In this document: positions 19,128 to 30,032 of the stretch, one piece after another
Layout of the letters: every line of letters begins with the position of its first letter
Numbering within the stretch: position 1 is the stretch's first letter
Notes under the pieces: generated by a model
What the model saw: the letters and a program-made list of their open reading frames with translations, nothing else
Told to the model about the DNA's origin: nothing
Databases searched by the model: none
Translations under genes and position numbers: made by a program
NCBI RefSeq assembly: GCF_016889705.1
Contig: NZ_CP069526.1
Location: 7,327,001-7,391,000, forward strand
Direction of reading: 5' to 3'
Origin: Amycolatopsis sp. FDAARGOS 1241
GTDB lineage: Bacteria > Actinomycetota > Actinomycetes > Mycobacteriales > Pseudonocardiaceae
DNA length: 64,000 nt

Positions 19128-20381
19128 ATGCGCGTGCTGATGCTGTCCTGGGAGTACCCGCCCGTGGTCATCGGCGGGCTCGCCCGGCACGTGCACGCGC
19201 TGGCGCGCCACCTGGCCCAGCAGGGTCACGACGTGGTCGTGCTGTGCCGCCACCAGGCCGGCACCGACGCGTCCACGCACCCGCGCAGCGACCGCGTGGC
19301 CGAGGGCGTGCGGCTGATCCGCGTCGCCGAGGACCCGATGCACCTGACGTTCGAGCACGACCTCGTCGCGTGGACGCTCGCCATGGGCCACGCGATGATC
19401 CGCGCCGCCCAGGACCTGCTGCGCACGTGGCAGCCGGACGTCGTCCACGCGCACGACTGGCTCGTGACGCACCCCGCGATCGCCATCGCCGAGGCCGCGC
19501 GCGTGCCGCTGGTGGGCACGATCCACGCGACCGAAGCCGGCCGCCACTCCGGCTGGCTCTCGCACCCGCTCAACCAGCAGGTGCACTCCGTCGAGTGGTG
19601 GCTCGCCAACCGCGCCGACGCCGTGATCACCTGCTCGCAGGCCATGCGCGCGGAAGTGGCGCACCTGTTCGAGATCGACGCCGCCGATGTCACGGTGATC
19701 CACAACGGCATCGAGGAACGCAGCTGGCGGGTGTCCGCGGCCGAGGTGGCGCGCATGCGCGAGCGGCACAGCCCCGACGGCGCGCCGTTCCTGCTGTTCT
19801 TCGGCAGGCTCGAATGGGAGAAGGGCGTGCAGGACCTGCTCGCCGCGCTCCCCCGCGTTCGCCGGCGGTTCCCCGGCACGCGTGTCGTCGTCGCCGGCAA
19901 GGGGCGCCACCACGACGAGCTCGTGATCCAGGCGCGCAAGCTGCGGATCCGGCGGGCCGTGGACTTCGTCGGCCACCTGCCCGACCGGGAGCTGCGCGCG
20001 CTGCTGGCCGCGGCCGACGCCGTGGTGCTGCCGAGCCGGTACGAGCCGTTCGGGATCGTGGCCCTCGAAGCCGCTGCCGCGAAGGCGCCGCTGGTGGCGT
20101 CCACGGCGGGGGGCCTCGGCGAGGTTGTCGTCGACGGCGAGACGGGGCTCGCGTTCGAACCTGGTGACGTCGCGGGCCTGGCCACGGCCGTCACGACGGT
20201 GCTCGGTGACGCGGCCGCGGCGACGCGGCGGGCGCGCGCGGCCCAGTCACGCCTCGCGGCGGACTTCGACTGGGGACGCATCGCGGAGGCGACCGCGGAG
20301 GTCTACGGGCGGGCGCGTCCGGCCGAACCGGTGGAGCTGGGCCGCCCGAAGATCGCGACGGGCAACGCGTTCGAACTGTGA
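19128..20381 (+). CDS. GT4 alpha-glucan glycosyltransferase (Rv3032 type)
   Basis: 417 residues, GT-B fold. The N-terminal glycine-rich acceptor loop is WEYPPVVIGGLARHVHALARHL. The C-terminal donor-site motifs are FFGRLEWEKGVQDLLAA and LPSRYEPFGIVALEAAA. The mycobacterial counterpart elongates alpha-1,4-glucan of methylglucose lipopolysaccharide and glycogen. The start is divergent from the GH2 gene with 79 bp between, so it has its own promoter here rather than being in the GH57 operon. Confidence 0.9.
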   Translation: MRVLMLSWEYPPVVIGGLARHVHALARHLAQQGHDVVVLCRHQAGTDASTHPRSDRVAEGVRLIRVAEDPMHLTFEHDLVAWTLAMGHAMIRAAQDLLRTWQPDVVHAHDWLVTHPAIAIAEAARVPLVGTIHATEAGRHSGWLSHPLNQQVHSVEWWLANRADAVITCSQAMRAEVAHLFEIDAADVTVIHNGIEERSWRVSAAEVARMRERHSPDGAPFLLFFGRLEWEKGVQDLLAALPRVRRRFPGTRVVVAGKGRHHDELVIQARKLRIRRAVDFVGHLPDRELRALLAAADAVVLPSRYEPFGIVALEAAAAKAPLVASTAGGLGEVVVDGETGLAFEPGDVAGLATAVTTVLGDAAAATRRARAAQSRLAADFDWGRIAEATAEVYGRARPAEPVELGRPKIATGNAFEL

Positions 20382-20393
20382 GCGGGCCCGCCG

Positions 20394-20513
20394 TCAGAAG
20401 TGGCAGGGCCGGATGCAGGCGGCTGGGACCTGCGCGGGCACCGGGAACGCCCGCGCGGCGGTGGGAGCAAGGGCGAAAAGGGCGGCGAACCCGGCGCTGA
20501 ATCTGCTGGTCAT
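20394..20513 (-). CDS. 39-residue secreted cysteine-containing peptide
   Basis: Too short for usual ORF cut-offs. ATG at 20513 is preceded by GGGAG with 5-nt spacing. The product begins MTSRFSAGFAALFALAPTA and continues to an ARA cleavage motif, a classic short signal peptide. The predicted mature peptide is FPVPAQVPAACIRPCHF, 17 residues with two cysteines spaced to form a small loop. The TGA lies 12 bp beyond the convergent glycosyltransferase stop. The function is unknown; it could be a secreted signal, a toxin-like peptide, or a chance frame. Confidence 0.55.
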   Translation of the reverse strand: MTSRFSAGFAALFALAPTAARAFPVPAQVPAACIRPCHF

Positions 20514-20653
20514 GACGACTCCCGGGAATTCGGTGGCGGCCGGAAGCATCCGTCGGGCGCCGTCGGGGAAACAATAGGGGCAGCAGTAGGAAGGCCTACC
20601 TGAACGCGGTGGGTGACCGGCTCGCCGGGCACCCGCGCGGGAAGCCGGGACGC

Positions 20654-21307
20654 ATGAAGGTGATGTTCGCCGACCGAACCGACGCCGGGCGGAAGCTGGG
20701 GCGGGCGCTCGCGCGCGAGCGGTGGGTGGCGCCCGTCGTCCTCGGGCTGCCGCGCGGCGGCGTCCCCGTGGCGGCGGAGGTCGCGCGGGCGCTCGACGCG
20801 CCGCTGGACGTCGTGGTGGCCCGCAAGATCGGGGCGCCGGGGCGGCCGGAGTTCGGCGTCGGCGCGGTGACGGCCGAGGGACCGCCGTACTACTCGATGG
20901 CGGCGCTGCACGTCTTCGGGCTCACGCCGGAGCGGATGGCTCGGGCGTGCGAGCGCGAACGCGCCGAAGCGCGCCGCCGGTTGAAGGCCTACCGGGGCGA
21001 CCGACCGGAGCTCTCGGTGACCGGGCGCGACGTGCTCGTGGTCGACGACGGGCTCGCCACGGGTGTCACCGCGATGGCCGCAGTCCGGCAGCTGCCCGAC
21101 GCGCTGCGGGTCGTGCTGGCCGTGCCGGTCTGCGCGCCGGAGTCCCTGGTGGAGTTCGAGGGTGAGGTGGACGGGCTGGTGACGCTGGCCGCGCCGAAGC
21201 GGTTCGGAGCCGTCGGGCGGTGGTACGCCGACTTCGACCAGGTGTCCGACGCGACCGTGGTGCGGCTGCTCGGAACCGGGCGACCCTCCACAACGGACGG
21301 TGCGTAA
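20654..21307 (+). CDS. phosphoribosyltransferase-domain protein
   Basis: 217 residues. The PRPP-binding motif appears as VLVVDDGLATGVTAMAAV near residue 122, preceded by LGLPRGGVPVAAEVA and ARKIGAPGRPEFGVGAV. This is the stand-alone type I PRTase family often linked to dienelactone-hydrolase or erythromycin-esterase domains. The substrate base is unknown. The ATG at 20663 is an alternative start. Confidence 0.82.
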   Translation: MKVMFADRTDAGRKLGRALARERWVAPVVLGLPRGGVPVAAEVARALDAPLDVVVARKIGAPGRPEFGVGAVTAEGPPYYSMAALHVFGLTPERMARACERERAEARRRLKAYRGDRPELSVTGRDVLVVDDGLATGVTAMAAVRQLPDALRVVLAVPVCAPESLVEFEGEVDGLVTLAAPKRFGAVGRWYADFDQVSDATVVRLLGTGRPSTTDGA

Positions 21308-21369
21308 ATCCCTGGCGCGACACCGGGTTCGTGGCGCAAGCTGGTCGCCGACGAAGGAGCGGCACGACC

Positions 21370-21921
21370 ATGGACGTCTGGTTCACCTCCGACACCCACT
21401 TCGACCATCAGCTGGTGGCCGGCCTGCGCGGGTTCGCGACCCCTGCGGAGCACGACGCGCACGTGGTCGAGAGGTGGAACGCCACCGTCCAGCCCGGCGA
21501 CCAGGTGTGGCACCTGGGTGACGTCGGCATGGGCCGCCTCGCGCGGTTCGCGGACACGCTGCGGCAGCTCAACGGCGAGATCCACCTCATCACGGGCAAC
21601 CACGACGAGCCGTGGCCCGGGCTGCGCCAGGCGCACCGGCACCAGCGCGCGTGGCTGGAACACTTCGCGACCGTGCAAGCTTTCGCGCGCCGGCGCATCG
21701 AGGGCCGCAACGTGCTGCTGAGCCACTTCCCGTACGAGGGCGACCACGTCGGGGCGGACCGCGGATCGCAGTACCGCCTGCCCGACGAAGGGCTTTCGCT
21801 GCTGCACGGCCACGTCCACGGCCTGTGGCGCAAGCGCGGGCGGCAGCTGAACGTCGGCCTCGACGTGCACGACCTGCGTCCGGTTCACCTCGATGCGGTG
21901 GCGGCCGAACTGGCGGGCTAG
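21370..21921 (+). CDS. metallophosphoesterase
   Basis: 183 residues. All calcineurin-like metal motifs are visible: DTHFDH (residues 8-13), GDVGMG, GNHDE, SHFP and HGHVHG. This small subfamily resembles phage-type and YfcE-like phosphoesterases; the substrate is unknown. It follows the phosphoribosyltransferase by 62 bp in the same direction. Confidence 0.9.
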   Translation: MDVWFTSDTHFDHQLVAGLRGFATPAEHDAHVVERWNATVQPGDQVWHLGDVGMGRLARFADTLRQLNGEIHLITGNHDEPWPGLRQAHRHQRAWLEHFATVQAFARRRIEGRNVLLSHFPYEGDHVGADRGSQYRLPDEGLSLLHGHVHGLWRKRGRQLNVGLDVHDLRPVHLDAVAAELAG

Positions 21922-21935
21922 GCGCGGACGGTCAG

Positions 21936-22690
21936 TCATCGGAGCCGCAGGATGATGGCGGCGAGGGTCACGGCCTGGTAGTAGGGGCGCGTTTGGCGTA
22001 GCGGGTGGCGAGGGCTCGGAACTGCTTGAGCCGGTTGAAGCAGCGTCGCACGACGTTGCGCTGCTTGTAGACCTCGGGATCGAAGACGGGTGCTCGCCCG
22101 GCGCGCGAGCCCTGTGGCCCTGCGGCGGGCGATCTGGTCATGGCGCTGCGAGCTGGCAACAGTGAGCCGCCGCCGCATCGCCTCACGGGCCGAGGGGGCG
22201 AATACGCCCTGTCCGCGATCAGCGTCTCCGCTCGCGACCTGGGGCGACCCGGACCGGGCCGGGCGATGCCGAGGCCGTCCAGCAACGGAACCCGCTGCGG
22301 CAGTGTCTCCGGTTCGGCCCGCGTGAGCCGAAACCCCGCATCGGCAGGCCACCCCCGTTGAGGACGAGGTGGATCTTCGTGCTCAGCCCGTCGCGGGACC
22401 GGCCGAGTTCTTCCCCGTCGACGACGATGGCGTCGACCTCACCGCTGTATCCCCGTTTTCCGGGCGCCGGCCGAGTGCTGATGCGCTCGGACCACACTCG
22501 AATCCACCGAGACGATCCACTCAAGCTCACCACCAGCGTCGTCTGTGACGATCACGTGGTCGAGGACCTCGCCCCGGGTGCCGTCCTTGGTCCACAACCG
22601 CAACCGTTCACGCGCGGTCTTCGACGGCCCACCACGCTCGGGCAGGCCACGCCACGCAGCACCAGTGCGCAGCGACACCAGACACACAGC
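21936..22690 (-). pseudogene. IS5-family transposase remnant, several frameshifts
   Basis: Three pieces in different minus-strand frames form one DDE transposase. LRTGAAWRGLPERGG...DDAGGELEWIVSVDSSVVRAHQH (22687-22500) is the N-terminal half with the first aspartate. DGLSTKIHLVLNGGGLP lies in the middle. ADRAYS...GSRAGRAPVFDPEVYKQRNVVRRCFNRLKQFRALATRYAK (down to about 21990) is the C-terminal half with the catalytic glutamate region changed. The first 40-50 residues are missing, so the 5' end is truncated as well. No clear terminal inverted repeats were found. Confidence 0.85.
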
Positions 22691-22712
22691 TCAACCACCT
22701 ACAGGACATACG

Positions 22713-23492
22713 CTAGGCGCGGCCGGTCAGGATCGTCACGCGCACGGGTTCGGTGAAGGGCGCGTGCGGCGCGATCGCGGTGCGGATGCGGTCTTCGAAC
22801 ACCGGGCGTTCTTCGGCGGACGGCAGCTGGTCCTCGCCCATGGCCGAGTAGACGCCGCCGATGATCTCCTCCGCGGTGAGGTCGCCGGTGTAGCCGACGA
22901 CACGGACTTCGGTGGCGTACCCGCCGGCGGTGAGCGCGGCGCGGTAGCGCTCCTGGCTCGCGTCGTCGGTTCCGCAGGCCGCGGTGATCGGCTGGCCGAA
23001 CCAGCCGGACAGCACGCCGCGCAGGGCCTGCGACCACGCACTGTCCTGCAGCCACAGGGGTTCGCCGTTGGTGACCACCGCGATCCCGCCGCCCGCGCGT
23101 AGCAGCGGCTTCACGGCGGCGAAGAGCGTCGCGTGGTCCATCCAGTGCAGGGCTTGCCCGACGGTGACCGCGCCGAGCCCGCCGAGCACGGAGCCCAGCG
23201 CGGGGACGTCGGTGTCGCTGCCGAGGAGCCACGACGCGGTGGTGACCCCGGCGTCCGCCGCGGTCTGGCGGGCTCGCGCGAGCATGTCGGGCGAGGGGTC
23301 CATGCCCACGACGGCGCGGACGCGCGCGGCCATCGGCACGGCGAGCTGGCCGGTGCCGCACCCGAGGTCGAGGACCACGTCGTCCTCGCCCAGGGCGAAC
23401 GCCTCCGCGATCGCGTCGAACGCGGCGGGCGGGTACCCGCGGCGGAAGCGGTGGTAGAACTCCGTGACTTCTCCGCTGAATCCGAGGCTCAT
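22713..23492 (-). CDS. class I SAM-dependent methyltransferase (UbiE/Coq5-like)
   Basis: 259 residues. Motif I is VVLDLGCGTGQLAVPMA. GQALHWMD is typical of the methyltransferase type-11 family close to trans-aconitate and YafE-like methyltransferases, with FYHRFRRGYPPAAFDAI at the N-terminus. The substrate is unknown. A longer frame to 23921 only adds out-of-frame shadow of the neighbouring gene, so ATG 23492 is used. Confidence 0.85.
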   Translation of the reverse strand: MSLGFSGEVTEFYHRFRRGYPPAAFDAIAEAFALGEDDVVLDLGCGTGQLAVPMAARVRAVVGMDPSPDMLARARQTAADAGVTTASWLLGSDTDVPALGSVLGGLGAVTVGQALHWMDHATLFAAVKPLLRAGGGIAVVTNGEPLWLQDSAWSQALRGVLSGWFGQPITAACGTDDASQERYRAALTAGGYATEVRVVGYTGDLTAEEIIGGVYSAMGEDQLPSAEERPVFEDRIRTAIAPHAPFTEPVRVTILTGRA

Positions 23493-23547
23493 GCTTCGAG
23501 ACTGGCGAGAGCCCGAGCCGGATGCACGCGGTTTCGCTGACGGCCGA

Positions 23548-24006
23548 TCAGTAGATCGGGAACTCCTTGCCGTGCTCGGCTTCCGGGCGCTTGCCGAAGA
23601 TGCGGCGCTCGCTCTCGTCGATCGGGCGGTCGTTGATGCTGGCCTCGCGGCGGCGCATGAGGCCGTCTTCGCTGAACTCCCACAGTTCGTTGCCGTAGCT
23701 GCGGTACCACTGGCCGGCCGCGTCGTGCGACTCGTACTGGAAGCGCACGGCGATGCGGTTGCCGTGGAAGCTCCAGAGTTCCTTGCGCAGGGCGTAGTCG
23801 AGCTCACGCTCCCACTTCTGCGTGAGGAACTTGACGATCTCCTCGCGGCCGGACACGTGGACGTCGCGGTTGCGCCACTCGGAATCCTCCGTGTAGGCGA
23901 GCGCGACCTTCTCGGGGTCACGGGTGTTCCAGGCGTCCTCGGCTGCCTGGACCTTCTGGCGGGCGGTGTTCTCGTCGAACGGCGGGAACGGCGGACGGCC
24001 GGTCAT
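23548..24006 (-). CDS. DUF1348 / NTF2-like (SnoaL-fold) protein
   Basis: 152 residues from ATG 24006, preceded by GGGAGGAG. The NTF2-like core ([27 protein letters not shown]..., [28 protein letters not shown]) is complete and matches the widespread DUF1348 family, of unknown enzymatic role. Divergent from a TetR gene across a region with two matching operators, so it is the likely target of that regulator. Confidence 0.85.
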   Translation of the reverse strand: MTGRPPFPPFDENTARQKVQAAEDAWNTRDPEKVALAYTEDSEWRNRDVHVSGREEIVKFLTQKWERELDYALRKELWSFHGNRIAVRFQYESHDAAGQWYRSYGNELWEFSEDGLMRRREASINDRPIDESERRIFGKRPEAEHGKEFPIY

Positions 24007-24026
24007 GGGGCTCCTCCCGATCATGT

Positions 24027-24077
24027 GAGAACGCACGTTCTCCCTACTTTCTTGTAGCATAGAGAACGTTGATTCTC
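24027..24077. promoter_or_regulatory. two TetR-type operators
   Basis: GAGAACGCACGTTCTC (24027-24042, perfect arms) and GAGAACGTTGATTCTC (24062-24077, one half degenerate) lie 35 bp apart between the divergent DUF1348 and TetR starts. Repeated dyads of this size are typical autoregulatory TetR operators. Confidence 0.75.
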
Positions 24078-24096
24078 AGTACCAGAGGGACACCAC

Positions 24097-24645
24097 GTGA
24101 ACACGGCGGAAGCCACCGAACGGCTGCTCGAAGCGGCTGAGGACCTGTTCTACACCCAGGGCGTGCAGTCCGTGGGGATGGACGCCGTGCGAGCCCGGTC
24201 GGGGGTATCGCTGAAGCGGCTGTACCAGGTTTTCCCGTCGAAGGACGACCTGGTGGCCGCGTACTTGAACAAGCGGGACGAGCGGTGGCGGCGATCGCTG
24301 CGGGACTTCGTGTCGGCGCGCGGCGATGATCCGCTGGCGGTGTTCGACTGGCTCCACGCGTGGTTCAGTGAGCCCGGCTTCCGCGGCTGCGCGTTCGTGA
24401 ACTCCTTCGGCGAGTTCGGGACACCGGCACCTGGAGTGGCGGCGGCGATCCAGCACCACAAGGACGAGGTGCGGGGATATCTGCGGACGCTCGTGGGCGA
24501 GGAGGCGCCGGCGGACCAGCTGTTCTCGTTGATGGAGGGGGCGACTGTGCTGGCGGCGATCAACTCGGATCCGGGGGAAGCGTTGGTGGCTCGAGCGGCG
24601 GCGGAGACGTTGCTGGCGGCTCGCGGTGCTGTGGTGGGCGGGTAG
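24097..24645 (+). CDS. TetR/AcrR family regulator
   Basis: 182 residues. The N-terminal helix-turn-helix is AAEDLFYTQGVQSVGMDAVRARSGVSLKRLYQVFPSKDDLVAAYL. The C-terminal ligand domain includes FSEPGFRGCAFVNSFGEFG, the subgroup common beside DUF1348 proteins. It probably represses itself and the divergent gene through the two dyads upstream. Its last codons and downstream sequence are tandemly duplicated. Confidence 0.9.
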   Translation: MNTAEATERLLEAAEDLFYTQGVQSVGMDAVRARSGVSLKRLYQVFPSKDDLVAAYLNKRDERWRRSLRDFVSARGDDPLAVFDWLHAWFSEPGFRGCAFVNSFGEFGTPAPGVAAAIQHHKDEVRGYLRTLVGEEAPADQLFSLMEGATVLAAINSDPGEALVARAAAETLLAARGAVVGG

Positions 24646-24850
24646 GCCTGGGGCTGGATTTCTGGGGGGATCGCGGGCCTTCGGGCCGCGGGCTTTTTGG
24701 GTTGGCGGAGCCGGCGTAGACGCGGGCGGCTCGCCGCGCTGTCGTGGGTGGGTAGAGACCTGGGGTTGGATTTCTGGGAGGCGCGGGCCTTCGGGCCGCG
24801 GGCTTTTTGAGTTGGCGGAGCCGGCGTAGACGCGGGCGGCTCGCCGCGAC
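24617..24850 (+). repeat. 110-bp tandem duplication covering the tetR 3' end and its hairpin
   Basis: Starting within the last codons of tetR, GGCTCGC...GTAG plus a hairpin (CGCGGGCC-TTCG type followed by GGGCTTTTT) is repeated with a period of 110 bp (24617 and 24728), and a third copy begins at 24838. The second copy still encodes AARRAVVGG-stop out of context. Each unit carries one terminator-like hairpin. Confidence 0.8.
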
Positions 24851-24909
24851 TGGCGCGCAACGTTGCGCTGGGGACTCGTCCTGCATCCCGAAGCCGATGA
24901 TGGTAACGA

Positions 24910-24998
24910 CGGTCTGGATCACCTTATCAAGGCTGGAAAGCGTGCTTTGACAAGGTGATTCAGACCGCGTGGGGGCTTCGGATCGAGGTGCAGGGCGG
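24910..24998. repeat. covarying hairpin element, copy A
   Basis: A 24-bp imperfect stem (24910-24933 with 24944-24967; two G-T pairs and one A-C) closes a 10-nt loop TGGAAAGCGT. The inner stem TCAAGGC/GCTTTGACA, the loop, and a tail GGCTTCGGATCGAG (24974-24987) recur at 51.8 kb. There the outer 14 bp of the stem has another sequence but still pairs. It is not followed by T-rich DNA, so a plain terminator is not the whole explanation. Confidence 0.7.
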
Positions 24999-25313
24999 AG
25001 TCTGCGTGCAGGTGTGGTGGCCGTGTCCGTGGCGGTTGGTCTGGGTGGCGGCGGCTGGTTTCAGAGCCGGGCTTGGCTTCGCCGTGCGCCGCGGGACAGC
25101 CAGACATGCCCCACCCGGGGGGTCGAGCTTCTCCCTCACGACAAGCCGAGTGGCCGACCACCCGAAGGGGCCGGCCGCTGGGCAGGCGAAGTGTGTTTCG
25201 GGTCCGGTGGCGGGGAGCCTCCGCCACCGGACCCGTCTCGCCCGCGCCGTCCCAAAGCGGTGCGGGCGAGGCCGGCCGGGCCTGGTCAGGACAGGGGCGG
25301 CCGGGGTCGGGGG
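24999..25313. other. gene-free region upstream of the aceB 3' end
   Basis: This stretch between hairpin element A and the aceB stop shows no frame I can support as a gene. It contains only the strong inverted repeat at 25199-25235 and GC-rich spacer. Long open frames across it are by-products of high GC. Confidence 0.6.
25199..25235. terminator. perfect 15-bp stem-loop beyond aceB
   Basis: CGGGTCCGGTGGCGG (25199-25213) pairs perfectly with 25221-25235 around a 7-nt loop. It lies 79 bp past the aceB stop. No U-tract follows, so it would be an I-shaped or Rho-assisted terminator, or a 3' stabiliser. Confidence 0.6.
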
Positions 25314-26960
<1,647 letters not shown>

Positions 26961-26990
26961 CTCGTACCTCCGCGAAGAAAAGGAAGGGGG

Positions 26991-27019
26991 GCGGGCCGGC
27001 GACCGGGTCGCCGGCCCGC
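26991..27019 (-). terminator. hairpin between aceA and aceB
   Basis: A 13-bp perfect stem around CGG (arms 26991-27003 and 27007-27019). On the minus strand it is followed by CCTTCCTTTTCTTC, so it could act as a partial terminator after aceA or protect the aceA message. Confidence 0.6.
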
Positions 27020-27035
27020 GGGAAGAACTGCTGCG

Positions 27036-28325
<1,290 letters not shown>

Positions 28326-28339
28326 CGGACTCTCCCGTG

Positions 28340-28354
28340 TTGCGAAGTTTGCGA
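28340..28354. promoter_or_regulatory. RamB/ScfR-type operator 1
   Basis: TTGCGAAGTTTGCGA begins 15 bp before the aceA start codon. It matches site 2 as TTGCRAAGYTTGCGA and resembles the AAAGTTTGCAAA-like boxes known for RamB in Corynebacterium. Confidence 0.7.
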
Positions 28355-28447
28355 TTGCTCGCCTTGCCTGGCCACAACCGTGACACGAGCACGAAAAGGC
28401 GGTCCATAGTTCCAATTTGCCAATTTCTGTGAATGTTGTGTACCATC

Positions 28448-28462
28448 TTGCAAAGCTTGCGA
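28448..28462. promoter_or_regulatory. RamB/ScfR-type operator 2
   Basis: TTGCAAAGCTTGCGA lies about 94 bp upstream of the ramB ATG and 108 bp from site 1. The pair suggests both autoregulation and control of aceA. Confidence 0.7.
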
Positions 28463-28554
28463 ATCATGGGTTCACAAGGAAAGGGAAAACCGCCGGGCTT
28501 GATCGTTCACGTAATCGTTCAGGCCTGGAGACCTTGCGGCCGATCGGAGGAGCG

Positions 28555-29979
28555 ATGGACAAAACTTTCGCCGGGGCGCGTCTGCGGCATCTGCGCGAGA
28601 GCCGCTCGATGAGCCAGGCCGACCTCGCTCGTGTGCTCGAGATCTCACCCAGTTACCTGAACCAGATCGAGCACAACTCCCGGCCGCTGACCGTGCCGGT
28701 GCTGCTGCGGATCACCCAGGCGTTCGGCGTGGACACGGAGTTCTTCGCCAACAACGACACGTCTCGCCTGGTCGCGGACGTGAAGGAGGCGCTGCTCGAC
28801 GAGGTCGTCGGCGTCGACGTGACCACCAGCGAGCTCAACGAGCTGGCCTCCAATCTGCCCTCGATCGCGCAGGCGCTGGTGAAGCTGCACCGCAGCTACC
28901 GCAACGCCGTGGAGAGCACGGCCGCGCTCACCACGGAAAACGGCCTGGGCCTGCACGGGAGCGCTGCCGCGCCACTGCCGCACGAAGAGGTGCGCGACTT
29001 CTTCTACGAACGCGAGAACTACGTCGCCGAACTCGACGAGCGCGCCGAGCGCATGGCCGCGGAGATCCCGCTGCGCCGCGGCACGGCGCTGACCTCGCTG
29101 AAAGACCGGCTCTGGCAGCGCTACGGCGTGAACGTCACCAGCGACGGCCTCGACGAAGCAAAGGGCCAGCAGCACAAGTACGAGCCCGCGACGCGCGTGC
29201 TCCGGCTGGCGCCGAGCCTGCGCGTGGGGCAGCAGGCGTTTCGCATGGCTTCGCAGATCGCGTTGCTCGAGTACGACGACCTGATCACCGAGCTGGCCGA
29301 TTCGTGGGCGTTCTCGGGTCCGGCCGCGCGCACGCTCGCGCGCGTCGGCCTGGCGAACTACTTCGCCGGCGCGCTGATCCTCCCGTACGGACCGTTCCTG
29401 GCGACGGCGGAGAAGTTCCGCTACGACATCGAGCGCCTGTGCGACCACTTCGGCGTGGGTTTCGAGACGGTTTCCCACCGCTTGTCCACGCTGCAGCGGC
29501 CCAAACAGCGCGGGATCCCGTTCTCCTTCGTGCGCGTCGACCGCGCCGGAAACATGTCCAAACGCCAGTCCGCTGCGGGCTTCCACTTCTCCCGCGTGGG
29601 CGGCGCGTGCCCGTTGTGGAACATCTACGAGGCGTTCGCCTCGCCGGGCAAAATCCACACCCAGATCGCCGCGCTCCCCGACGGCAAGCGGTACTTCTGG
29701 ATCGCCCGCACGGTGTCGCGCAACATCGGCGGCTACGGCAGCCCGGGCAAGACCTTCACCGTCGGCCTCGGCTGCGAACTGCGCCACGCCGGCCGGCTCG
29801 TGTACTCGACGGGCCTCGACCTGGACGAGCCCGCCGCCGCGACGCCCATCGGCATGGGCTGCAAGGTCTGCGAACGCCCGAACTGCTCCCAGCGCGCCTT
29901 CCCGGCGATCGGCAAACCACTGACCGTCGACGAGAACACCAGCACCTTCGTGCCCTACCCGGCGGTTCCCAAGGTGTGA
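28555..29979 (+). CDS. ramB: short-chain fatty acyl regulator (RamB/ScfR family)
   Basis: 474 residues. An XRE-type helix-turn-helix (LRHLRESRSMSQADLARVLEISPSYLNQIEHNSRPL, residues 8-45) is followed by an IrrE/ImmA-like central domain and the ScfR C-terminal domain with the cysteine cluster GMGCKVCERPNCSQRAFP. RamB-type proteins sense acetyl- or propionyl-CoA status and control glyoxylate and methylcitrate genes. GGAGG at 28546-28550 fixes the ATG. Upstream in-frame codons are rejected because they cross operator 2. Confidence 0.92.
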   Translation: MDKTFAGARLRHLRESRSMSQADLARVLEISPSYLNQIEHNSRPLTVPVLLRITQAFGVDTEFFANNDTSRLVADVKEALLDEVVGVDVTTSELNELASNLPSIAQALVKLHRSYRNAVESTAALTTENGLGLHGSAAAPLPHEEVRDFFYERENYVAELDERAERMAAEIPLRRGTALTSLKDRLWQRYGVNVTSDGLDEAKGQQHKYEPATRVLRLAPSLRVGQQAFRMASQIALLEYDDLITELADSWAFSGPAARTLARVGLANYFAGALILPYGPFLATAEKFRYDIERLCDHFGVGFETVSHRLSTLQRPKQRGIPFSFVRVDRAGNMSKRQSAAGFHFSRVGGACPLWNIYEAFASPGKIHTQIAALPDGKRYFWIARTVSRNIGGYGSPGKTFTVGLGCELRHAGRLVYSTGLDLDEPAAATPIGMGCKVCERPNCSQRAFPAIGKPLTVDENTSTFVPYPAVPKV

Positions 29980-30032
29980 GAAGCGCCGGTGCACCGGGAG
30001 TGGGCCGGTCAGCGGGAAGTACATTCAGCCGG

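Noticed and set aside
16971..19976. A 1001-residue minus-strand frame over the GH2, GT4 and peroxidase genes
   Set aside because: It is a shadow frame of the GH2 gene and antisense to the other two, all of which have full family motifs.
22713..23921. A 402-residue protein fusing an Arg/Ser-rich N-terminus to a methyltransferase
   Set aside because: The N-terminal part is a shadow of the DUF1348 gene in another frame. The methyltransferase has a proper ATG at 23492.
24646..24850. A proline/arginine-rich minus-strand protein (about 120 residues)
   Set aside because: Its internal repeats arise from the 110-bp DNA duplication, and it has no start signal or family.
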